The notes under the pieces are model-generated. The model worked only from the letters and a program-made list of their open reading frames with translations, ran no database searches and was not told where the DNA came from. Made by a program: the position numbers and the translations under genes. Shown in pieces: positions 14,259-19,354 of a DNA stretch of 19,354 nt. Where the stretch lies: contig CAZSAA010000014.1 of NCBI GenBank assembly GCA_964604915.1, positions 1 to 19,354 on the forward strand, written 5' to 3'. Within the stretch, counting starts at the first letter, position 1. Each line of letters opens with the position of its first letter. This DNA is from CAZSAA01 sp964604915 (GTDB taxonomy: Bacteria; Patescibacteriota; Patescibacteriia; Patescibacteriales; UBA12465).

Positions 14259-14290
14259 ATATTCCCTCATAATCCGAACGGATAACGACC

Positions 14291-15682
14291 CTAGAAACTA
14301 TTTATCAAGACAAAAGCGCTAAATAGCCCGAATAGGGTGAAGATAGAGATCATCAATACCTTGCGCCAGAGTACTGGCTGGCAAGCTTTGGGCAATAAGC
14401 GCCTATTTAAAATATAGACCAAGCCGATGTGAACAAACATGGAAACGGCTGAGAGGACAGCGGCCAGCACGATTAGAGTCTTTGGTTCATAGAGATTTAT
14501 AAGGAAAAGGAAGATACCAAAAGCGATCTGAGCCCAGAGGAAAGAATAGTATATCTTAGACAAACTAATCTTCCCGCTCTTGTCCCGGCCTAGCTTGAGG
14601 AGGGCATAATTTTCCGACATTATCCGGGAAGTGGAATCCATGACCCCGAGCTGCGTCTGGAAAAGCAGGAAGGCCACCACCGCCAAGAAAGCGATTCCCA
14701 CCCAAGGTGCCAACGATAGCCCGATCGTCAAACCCTCCTTAATAACAAAGAGTATTCCCTGCTCGTTGCCCGCCTGGCCATAGACGGTGACATATGACAT
14801 CAGCATCAATATCAGGATGGAAACCAAGCCGACCAGCCAGAAGATGAGTAGATGCTCGCGATTGATAAGATGCCACCATTGTTTGAATCGGGACAAGTTG
14901 GCGGCATCTAATTTGAAATCGCTCCCCTCCAGCTTTATCGCCTCCGCCTTATCGCGGCGGAACAGCCCCTGGATCTTCTGGGAATATTTACCCATACCAT
15001 AGCCCTTCTCTTTTATATAGATGGATTGAGTGAGGTTGAGATTGCCGCCAGCGCCGGAATAGGCGAACGCGGCCAAGAAAGTTGCCAAAGAGATACCCTC
15101 AGGCAGGAAACGGAACCCCTCACCGCGACCGATAAGGCCGGAGAGCAACTGTGTCCAATCATGACGAGAAGCCAGGATGATTACCAAGATGAAAATGAAG
15201 GGCACGCCTAGGGTAATGGCGGTACGGGTAAGCTTCTCGATCAGGCCATAGACTGTCTTGCCTGCTGACAAGATAAGGCCGATAAGCAAAAGCAGTCCGA
15301 TTGCTAGATACTTGAAATCAGCCAAGCCGAAAACCGAGGCGAAGATTTGGGCCGAAGCAGCCGCGATACCCGGCAAACCGAAGCTTAGGAAGGTAGAGAT
15401 GATAAACCAATACGGGACTTTCTTGAAGATCTTGGATAATCCGACAAATACGCTCTCGCCCTTGACTAAGGCGTAGCGCTCTATCTCCATATTGATGAAG
15501 AATTGGAAGGTAATGCCAATAACCGCACCCCAGGCGATGCCAAGGCCGTAATTAGCCACCATATAGGGCCAGAGGATTATCTCCCCCGAGCCGAGTCCCA
15601 TCGCCAAGATGATAAAACTAGGGCCTATAAGTGCCCGTAATGGCAAAGGTGCCGGAAATTTCTTGATATCTTTCTTATCCAT
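14291..15682 (-). CDS. Nramp-related membrane transporter lacking the DPGN motif
   Basis: From the ATG at 15682 the protein has 463 residues with about 11 hydrophobic segments. The first helix reads ALIGPSFIILAMGLGSGEIILWPYMVANYG, which corresponds to Nramp helix 1, but the metal-coordinating DPGN is replaced by GLGSGE. In the helix 6 region, AFAYSGAGGNLNLTQSIYIKEKGYGMG replaces the usual MPHN-type motif. It thus belongs to a divergent branch of the Nramp family (COG1914-like) whose substrate I cannot name. The frame is open for 67 more codons upstream, but an extended -10 ends 8 nt before the 15682 ATG and the upstream residues are not membrane-protein-like, so the short start is chosen. It is divergent from the His-cluster protein gene. 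Confidence 0.85.
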   Translation of the reverse strand: MDKKDIKKFPAPLPLRALIGPSFIILAMGLGSGEIILWPYMVANYGLGIAWGAVIGITFQFFINMEIERYALVKGESVFVGLSKIFKKVPYWFIISTFLSFGLPGIAAASAQIFASVFGLADFKYLAIGLLLLIGLILSAGKTVYGLIEKLTRTAITLGVPFIFILVIILASRHDWTQLLSGLIGRGEGFRFLPEGISLATFLAAFAYSGAGGNLNLTQSIYIKEKGYGMGKYSQKIQGLFRRDKAEAIKLEGSDFKLDAANLSRFKQWWHLINREHLLIFWLVGLVSILILMLMSYVTVYGQAGNEQGILFVIKEGLTIGLSLAPWVGIAFLAVVAFLLFQTQLGVMDSTSRIMSENYALLKLGRDKSGKISLSKIYYSFLWAQIAFGIFLFLINLYEPKTLIVLAAVLSAVSMFVHIGLVYILNRRLLPKACQPVLWRKVLMISIFTLFGLFSAFVLINSF

Positions 15683-15690
15683 ACTCCACC

Positions 15691-15699
15691 ATTGTAGCA
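15691..15699 (-). promoter_or_regulatory. Extended -10 promoter of the Nramp-like gene, predicted leaderless
   Basis: TGCTACAAT on the minus strand (TACAAT at 15696-15691) ends 8 nt before the ATG at 15682. The GGTGGAGT between them looks like an SD but would be mostly or wholly untranscribed. Confidence 0.55.
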
Positions 15700-15710
15700 A
15701 AGAAGCGCTC

Positions 15711-15738
15711 TTGACAAAAGGCGGGAAGGGACTAAGAT
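15711..15738 (+). promoter_or_regulatory. Promoter of the 152-residue His-cluster protein gene
   Basis: TTGACA (15711-15716), 16 nt and TAAGAT (15733-15738) predict a start near 15745 and a leader of about 57 nt. It lies back to back with the Nramp-like promoter, whose -35 region it shares. Confidence 0.55.
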
Positions 15739-15761
15739 TAGTTGAACCCTTAATATAGTTA

Positions 15762-15794
15762 TTTAAAAAACAATCAATCTTTTTTAAAAGGAGG
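15762..15794 (+). promoter_or_regulatory. A/T-only leader hairpin abutting a strong SD
   Basis: TTTAAAAAA (15762-15770) and TTTTTTAAA (15780-15788) form a 9-bp stem made only of A-U pairs, with loop CAATCAATC. It ends at the first base of a full SD AAGGAGG (15788-15794), 7 nt before the ATG at 15802. Such a weak helix could melt with temperature and affect ribosome access; this is an inference. Confidence 0.5.
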
Positions 15795-15801
15795 AAAAAA
15801 G

Positions 15802-16260
15802 ATGACCATAAAAAAAGAACCGAAAAAAATCGCCGTATTAGTATTCGGCAATGATCTGCACGTGAGCGTAACCATGCTCTCATTGCACTTTAGCAACGAG
15901 CAGATAGTAAGGACCGTGAAAAAGGCGATAATCGCTTTCCAGACTGAACCGGTCGACAAGAAGGTCATTATCCGCTTCTGGGACATGGCCGAAGACCAAC
16001 CACTGCTGTCATTCGAGTGGCACATGCATCACCATTCGAATGCCCTGCACTATTGCTGGGAAAACGAGGAGTCGCTTGATCTCCTTGATTACCAACCATA
16101 CCGGAAAACGGCTTGGGACATCGTCGATGCCATCGGCTACGGCATCGAACTCTCAGAAGCGCCGCACGACCCACTGCAACGCAACCATCGCAAAGAATTG
16201 CGTTCATCCAACGAACAGGTCGAGCGCCGCATCCGCTACGAATTCGGCAATGGCGGATGA
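15802..16260 (+). CDS. Unknown 152-residue protein with a His/Cys cluster
   Basis: I do not recognise the family. The protein is soluble, of mixed alpha/beta character, and opens with a Lys-rich segment then IAVLVFGNDLHVSVTML. A cluster at 72-86 (EWHMHHHSNALHYCW) holds five His and one Cys in 12 residues and could bind a metal. The C-terminal third is charged (KELRSSNEQVERRIRYEF). It has the best ribosome binding site in the window (AAGGAGG, 7 nt spacing), a plausible promoter and a strong terminator 25 nt after its TGA, so it is very probably an expressed single gene. It is divergent from the Nramp-like transporter with overlapping promoters, so a role linked to metal handling is a guess. 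Confidence 0.8.
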   Translation: MTIKKEPKKIAVLVFGNDLHVSVTMLSLHFSNEQIVRTVKKAIIAFQTEPVDKKVIIRFWDMAEDQPLLSFEWHMHHHSNALHYCWENEESLDLLDYQPYRKTAWDIVDAIGYGIELSEAPHDPLQRNHRKELRSSNEQVERRIRYEFGNGG

Positions 16261-16285
16261 ATATGGAAGAAAGGGGAAAAGAAAT

Positions 16286-16314
16286 AAAAGAAGGAGCACA
16301 ATACTCCTTCTTTT
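16286..16314. terminator. Bidirectional intrinsic terminator
   Basis: AAAAGAAGGAG (16286-16296) pairs perfectly with CTCCTTCTTTT (16304-16314), loop CACAATA. It ends the His-cluster gene on the plus strand (TTTTC follows the core stem) and the DUF378 gene on the minus strand. Confidence 0.9.
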
Positions 16315-16339
16315 CTTATATCTGGGGCTTCCTATTAGA

Positions 16340-16546
16340 TTATTTCTTGCTCAGGTTGCCCATGACCGCCAACAAATAGATGGCGGAAAGACCGACTACC
16401 ACGTAGACGATCCTAGACACGACGCTCATATCGCCAAAAATCGCGGCAACCAGATCAAAATTGAAGATTCCAACCAGCGCCCAATTAAGGCCGCCGATCA
16501 CGAGCAGGATGATAGCGACTATGTCCAAAGAATTTAGTTTGTTCAT
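16340..16546 (-). CDS. DUF378 family small membrane protein
   Basis: The 68-residue protein contains LDIVAIILLVIGGLNWALVGIF, the hallmark of DUF378, followed by DLVAAIFG and a second membrane helix (VSRIVYVVVGLSAIYLLAVM). Two transmembrane helices and a short basic tail are seen. The function is unknown; such proteins are common in Patescibacteria and many other bacteria. The frame is open to 16615, but the SD AAAGGAGG at 16562-16555, 8 nt before the ATG at 16546, fixes the start. It is a single-gene unit that ends at the shared terminator 26 nt downstream. Confidence 0.92.
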   Translation of the reverse strand: MNKLNSLDIVAIILLVIGGLNWALVGIFNFDLVAAIFGDMSVVSRIVYVVVGLSAIYLLAVMGNLSKK

Positions 16547-16630
16547 ACAAAATCCCTCCTTTAAATTTATTAATGCCAAACTTCGACCTTTATAATAGCT
16601 TGCTTCTCCTGCCACTATTTTACCTTATCC

Positions 16631-16664
16631 GAAAATAAAAGAAAAGGAGAAGTTGCCGTCTCCT
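16631..16664 (-). terminator. Terminator of the short acidic-peptide unit
   Basis: On the minus strand AGGAGA (16664-16659) and TCTCCT (16650-16645) pair around an 8-nt loop and run into TTTTCTTTTATTTTC. The TAG of the short ORF overlaps the start of the stem. Confidence 0.75.
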
Positions 16665-16809
16665 ATCTTTCTTGACCCTCGGATTCTTGGTCAGCGTCTT
16701 TTTGCTTTTCCTCCTCCGGGCCTTCTTTATCAGCTAGGAGTTGGAATTCGAATTCAGTGAAACATTCATCCTCTCCGGATTCCTGTTTCTTTTTTTCTTC
16801 CTTCTCCAT
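16663..16809 (-). CDS. Possible 48-residue acidic small protein
   Basis: An ATG at 16809 opens a 48-codon frame, MEKEEKKKQESGEDECFTEF and on, rich in Glu, Lys, Asp and Gln and ending with TAG. The same frame is open upstream to about 16870 (PGTRNIAGLGYQEQLNNIA) with no ATG, so an unusual start such as ATT at 16851 after AGGA is possible. There is no clear SD before the ATG. What supports a real unit is its own extended -10 promoter at 16886-16878 and its own terminator, giving a transcript of about 230 nt. No known family. It could instead be a small RNA with an incidental ORF. Confidence 0.5.
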   Translation of the reverse strand: MEKEEKKKQESGEDECFTEFEFQLLADKEGPEEEKQKDADQESEGQER

Positions 16810-16877
16810 GGCGATGTTATTTAATTGTTCCTGATATCCTAAACCAGCAATATTCCTCGTTCCTGGCCGTCTTTATT

Positions 16878-16886
16878 ATTATACCA
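16878..16886 (-). promoter_or_regulatory. Extended -10 promoter of the short acidic-peptide unit
   Basis: TGGTATAAT on the minus strand begins directly after the TAG of the DEAD-box gene (16889-16887). The expected start is near 16871. It matches the CapA-family gene element (TGGTATAAT) exactly. Confidence 0.65.
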
Positions 16887-18344
16887 CTAAGCTCCCTTGC
16901 GACGCGAAAAACGCTTGGACCCTCCAGTATAGCGGCCAGCCGGCTTGTTGCCGCGATAGCCGCGGAAATTACCCTTATTTCCTCTAGGCTTGCTGCCTAT
17001 CTTTGGAGCGCGATCCAAACTAGCGTTAAGGTCACGGCCTTCTTCCAGACCCTGGATCGGACCGACGAACTCATGCACGATGACTTTCTTCAGCAATTCT
17101 TCCTTAGTGAAGCGGCCCATCTTTTCCAGGATTCCCTCCAAGCGCTTATTATGCGGCGCCGACCCGGCATCGCTCTCTTCTATCTCGTTCATAAATCCTT
17201 CGACACGGCGATAGAAGGCATCGAGTTGGCTCGGGACCTTCTTATATTCGAATTTCTTCCCTAATCCTTTTTCGACATCACGGATGCGCCAGATATCCCA
17301 AGGACTGACCAGGGAGATCGAGATGCCCTGGTTCTGTGCCCGACCAGTGCGGCCGCTGCGATGGGTATATGATTCGTTCTGTTCTGGAAAATTATAGTTT
17401 ATGATATGGGTAAGGCCCACGACATCGATGCCGCGCGCCGCTACGTCCGTCGCTACCAATAGCTTTATCCGCTTGGACGAGAAGGCGGCCATAATCTTAG
17501 TACGCTGGCTCTGGGCGATATCGCCATGGAGCGGTTCGGCCAGATAGCCGGCCATCTTGAGCTTATCAGCCAATTCCTGGGTCTCCATCCTAGTACGGCA
17601 GAACAAGATGCCATATATGTCAGTAATGCTGTCTAATATGCGGCGGAGAGCTTCAAAGCGGTCACGGTCGGAAACCACGAAATATTCATGGCTGACATTA
17701 GCCGCGCCAGCATTCTTCTCTCCTACGCTTATCTCCTTAGCTTCCTTAAGATATTTCTTGGCGATGAGACTGACGTTCCTCGACATGGTCGCGGAAAAGA
17801 GCAAGGTACGCCTGGTCGGTGGCACCTGAGCCAAGATGGTATTTAAGTCTTCCTTGAATCCCATATCCATCATCTCATCGGCTTCATCGAGGATGAGCCA
17901 ATCGACCGATCCTAGCTTAAGCGACTTGCGGCGGATGAGATCGCAGACGCGTCCGGGCGTACCCACCACGACCTGCGCACCCGACTTGAGTGCCCTAATC
18001 TGGAAGTCAATGCGTTCGCCGCCATAAACTGCGGCCAACCTGAGGCCGGACAGACCCTTCCCGAAGCCGCCTAGGCTCTGGAAAGTTTGCAAGCAAAGCT
18101 CACGGGTAGGGCAGACGATGATCGCCTGCACTTCCGGCCGCTTGGTGTCGATACGGCTGAGTACGGGCAAGCCGAACGCCGCGGTCTTGCCGGTACCGGT
18201 CTGAGCCAAAGCGATGAGATCCTCTTTCTCCCCGAGGATGAAGGGGATGGCCGCGCTCTGGATAGGGGATGGAACTTGGTATCCCAAAGTCTCGAGATTA
18301 GCGGCGATAACCGGATTTAGGTCCATTTCTTGGAATGATTTCAT
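16887..18344 (-). CDS. DEAD-box ATP-dependent RNA helicase (DeaD/CsdA-like)
   Basis: The 485-residue helicase has all core motifs: Q motif (FQEM near 4, PSPIQ 25-29), Walker A QTGTGKT (48-54), PTREL (79-83), TPGR (129-132), DEAD (153-156), SAT (184-186), ATDVAARGID (298-307) and HRSGRTGR (328-335). The C-terminus is a basic Gly/Arg/Lys-rich tail (from about 448), typical of RNA-binding extensions. Such enzymes unwind RNA during ribosome assembly, mRNA decay and cold adaptation. It is a single gene with a promoter at 18481-18453 and a leader of about 100 nt, unlike the short leaders elsewhere here. The immediate region before the ATG (AAAGAAAGACAATCT) has only a weak SD. Confidence 0.96.
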   Translation of the reverse strand: MKSFQEMDLNPVIAANLETLGYQVPSPIQSAAIPFILGEKEDLIALAQTGTGKTAAFGLPVLSRIDTKRPEVQAIIVCPTRELCLQTFQSLGGFGKGLSGLRLAAVYGGERIDFQIRALKSGAQVVVGTPGRVCDLIRRKSLKLGSVDWLILDEADEMMDMGFKEDLNTILAQVPPTRRTLLFSATMSRNVSLIAKKYLKEAKEISVGEKNAGAANVSHEYFVVSDRDRFEALRRILDSITDIYGILFCRTRMETQELADKLKMAGYLAEPLHGDIAQSQRTKIMAAFSSKRIKLLVATDVAARGIDVVGLTHIINYNFPEQNESYTHRSGRTGRAQNQGISISLVSPWDIWRIRDVEKGLGKKFEYKKVPSQLDAFYRRVEGFMNEIEESDAGSAPHNKRLEGILEKMGRFTKEELLKKVIVHEFVGPIQGLEEGRDLNASLDRAPKIGSKPRGNKGNFRGYRGNKPAGRYTGGSKRFSRRKGA

Positions 18345-18446
18345 AGATTGTCTTTCTTTTATTTATTCACTAGAGCCTGGCGCAATCTAAAAATCCCTCC
18401 TTAGAGCTGCTGGACCGAAGTTAAAATAATATATTTTTATTAAAGC
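18345..18446 (-). promoter_or_regulatory. Long 5' leader of the DEAD-box helicase gene
   Basis: The predicted transcript has about 100 nt before the ATG. It contains a full SD-like AAGGAGG at 18402-18396, some 50 nt upstream of the ATG and not followed by a usable ATG. Long structured leaders are known for cold-shock helicase mRNAs; I cannot identify a known element here. Confidence 0.45.
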
Positions 18447-18452
18447 AGACTA

Positions 18453-18481
18453 ATTCTCACATATAAACAAAGGAATGTCAA
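18453..18481 (-). promoter_or_regulatory. Promoter of the DEAD-box helicase gene
   Basis: TTGACA (18481-18476), 17 nt and an extended -10 TGTGAGAAT (hexamer 18458-18453) on the minus strand. The region from 18482 to 18600 upstream is AT-rich and holds no supported gene. Confidence 0.65.
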
Positions 18482-18602
18482 GGATAGCTAAAGATTTTTT
18501 CTCAATGATTCGAAAAAATATCACCAAAAACTCTTTCTTTACCACCCCTCCTTTGACGATATTATAAATAAAAGGATGAGATAAAAAGAACTGATATTAT
18601 AC

Positions 18603-18633
18603 AAAAGCGCTCGATATACCGAGCGCTTTTTTT
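18603..18633. terminator. Bidirectional terminator after the methyltransferase gene
   Basis: AAAAGCGCTCG (18603-18613) and CGAGCGCTTTT (18620-18630) form a perfect 11-bp stem with loop ATATAC. It begins 2 nt after the methyltransferase stop on the minus strand, where four U residues follow the GC core. The longer T-run (seven) is on the plus strand, where no gene precedes it. Confidence 0.85.
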
Positions 18634-19223
18634 CATGGTTTTTTCTTGAAAGCCAGGAGATTGTTAGTTATCCACCAGACTACATCCTTTTCGGTCATCG
18701 CCTGTTGCAGTTCCTCGGTCAATGCGCCCAGAAACTGGTAACCGCGCTGCCTGAATTTTTCCGCCCAATACGCATGGGGCTGTTCGTTGATATGGCCGAT
18801 GCTCCGCGGCCCTTGGCCGGGAACGGCGGCACTAAATAGTACGTCATCGGACGCAGCCGCTATCGTGTCCATCAAGACATCAGCCGCACTCTCAGGCAGA
18901 TGTTCAGCCACCTCCAAACATAGGGCTAAATCATACCGGCGCGAAAAGGAATATGGGAGTGATAGGTCATGGATCACTAACTTTCCCTTATCAGCCAAGA
19001 ATTCCTCCGCCGCATCGACGGCACCATCGACGCCCAGGATATCCTCGATGCCGTGATTCTCGAATTCTTTCAAATATATCCCAGCGCCACAACCGATATC
19101 GACTAAGCTCCGGGGCGCATACCTCCCCAAGACGATCTCCACGAAATCAGCGGCGGATTTGGCTTCGAACTTGATAGTATTGCGGAAGAAATTCCGGTCA
19201 TATATATGATTTTCTACGGCCAT
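18633..19223 (-). CDS. Class I SAM-dependent methyltransferase
   Basis: The 196-residue protein carries the SAM-binding motif I LVDIGCGAGIYL (40-51), the acidic end of strand 2 (ILGVDGAVDAA) and the motif IV-like segment YDLALCLEVAEHLPE, as in Methyltransf_11/23 enzymes. The C-terminal part (HAYWAEKFRQRGYQFLG) resembles the FkbM/polysaccharide-type small-molecule methyltransferases. The substrate cannot be told. It is flanked on both sides by terminators, so it is a single-gene unit. No SD precedes the ATG; a weak TATCAT is seen about 35 nt upstream. Confidence 0.9.
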   Translation of the reverse strand: MAVENHIYDRNFFRNTIKFEAKSAADFVEIVLGRYAPRSLVDIGCGAGIYLKEFENHGIEDILGVDGAVDAAEEFLADKGKLVIHDLSLPYSFSRRYDLALCLEVAEHLPESAADVLMDTIAAASDDVLFSAAVPGQGPRSIGHINEQPHAYWAEKFRQRGYQFLGALTEELQQAMTEKDVVWWITNNLLAFKKKP

Positions 19224-19299
19224 ATAGTTAGGGTGTTAGGATAAATAAGCCACTATATGATAGCAGAAAAAAGGAGGAAGGAAAAGGGTGGAGTCAAAG

Positions 19300-19324
19300 A
19301 AAAAGCAGCCTCATATTAGGCTGC
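19300..19324 (-). terminator. Terminator of a gene entering from the right edge
   Basis: GCAGCC (19305-19310) and GGCTGC (19319-19324) pair around an 8-nt loop. On the minus strand the stem runs into TTTTTC. It implies that a minus-strand gene ends just to the right. Confidence 0.8.
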
Positions 19325-19327
19325 CTA

Positions 19328-19354
19328 TCATTTTTTCGGCTTGGCTAGGCCGGC
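19328..19354 (-). CDS. 3' end of a gene cut by the window edge
   Basis: The last minus-strand codons read AGLAKPKK then TGA at 19330-19328, 4 nt before a terminator stem. The Lys-rich end is plausible for a protein C-terminus. Eight codons are too few to name it, and the frame choice rests only on the position of the stop before the terminator. Confidence 0.35.
   Translation of the reverse strand, partial: AGLAKPKK

Noticed and set aside
15683..15883. 67-codon N-terminal extension of the Nramp-like protein
   Set aside because: It would run through both divergent promoters and the leader of the neighbouring gene, and the residues do not resemble the family.
18450..18545. 31-codon GTG-start frame on the minus strand behind AAAGGAGGG
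   Set aside because: The SD to GTG spacing is only 1-2 nt, the frame overlaps the helicase promoter and the product shows no recognisable features.
19256..19318. 20-codon plus-strand frame starting ATGATAGCAGAA
   Set aside because: It is very short, Lys-rich by composition, lacks an SD and ends inside the terminator stem.
1..19354. CRISPR arrays, tRNA/rRNA genes and insertion sequences
   Set aside because: No regularly spaced DNA repeats, cloverleaf sequences, transposase motifs or terminal inverted repeats with target duplications were seen by eye. The repeats at 1437-2378 are protein-level and coding.

Overview
The window reads as a chromosomal segment of a bacterium using the standard bacterial code: TAA, TAG and TGA all end intact genes. 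The best guess is a Patescibacteria/CPR (Parcubacteria-like) genome. This rests on a compact HrcA, a DUF378 mini-membrane protein, sparse Shine-Dalgarno (SD) use and several promoters placed so close to the ATG that the mRNAs should be leaderless. No taxonomic marker was searched, so the assignment is an inference. Promoters match the sigma70 consensus very well (TTGACA-N17-TATAAT or extended -10), which argues against Bacteroidota even though the FISUMP lipoprotein at the left end is typical of that phylum.

Left end (1-2430): a FISUMP-domain lipoprotein gene (minus strand) lies beside a decayed plus-strand gene. The decayed gene encodes a strikingly regular 31-residue helical repeat protein that keeps its 93-nt phase through three nonsense codons. 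A bidirectional terminator closes it.

Centre (2450-10500, all minus strand): mrdA (PBP2), then the heat-shock operon hrcA-grpE-hsp20-dnaK-dnaJ, then tatD with its own promoter. The hrcA promoter is a perfect TTGACA-N17-TATAAT whose -35 box sits in the 9-nt spacer of a perfect CIRCE operator, so HrcA should repress the operon directly and autoregulate. GrpE carries an N-terminal DUF1653-like domain, an unusual fusion. The three larger intercistronic gaps (grpE/hsp20, hsp20/dnaK, dnaK/dnaJ) each hold a hairpin without a U-tract, suggesting processing or thermosensing.

Right-centre (10600-14260): an OmpR-type response regulator and a soluble, cysteine-rich histidine kinase form a two-gene operon on the plus strand, divergent from mrdA. 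The kinase converges with and overlaps a CapA-family membrane-anchored phosphoesterase gene. Next is an sdpR-sdpI-like repressor/immunity pair with a perfect inverted-repeat operator over its -10 box, transcription start and ATG, and a terminator.

Right end (14290-19354): an atypical Nramp-like transporter lacking the DPGN motif is transcribed divergently from an unknown 152-residue protein with a His cluster. Then come a DUF378 protein, a short acidic-peptide transcription unit with its own promoter and terminator, a DEAD-box RNA helicase with a leader of about 100 nt, a SAM-dependent methyltransferase, and the last codons of a gene entering from the right edge. No tRNA, rRNA, CRISPR array or insertion sequence was seen.
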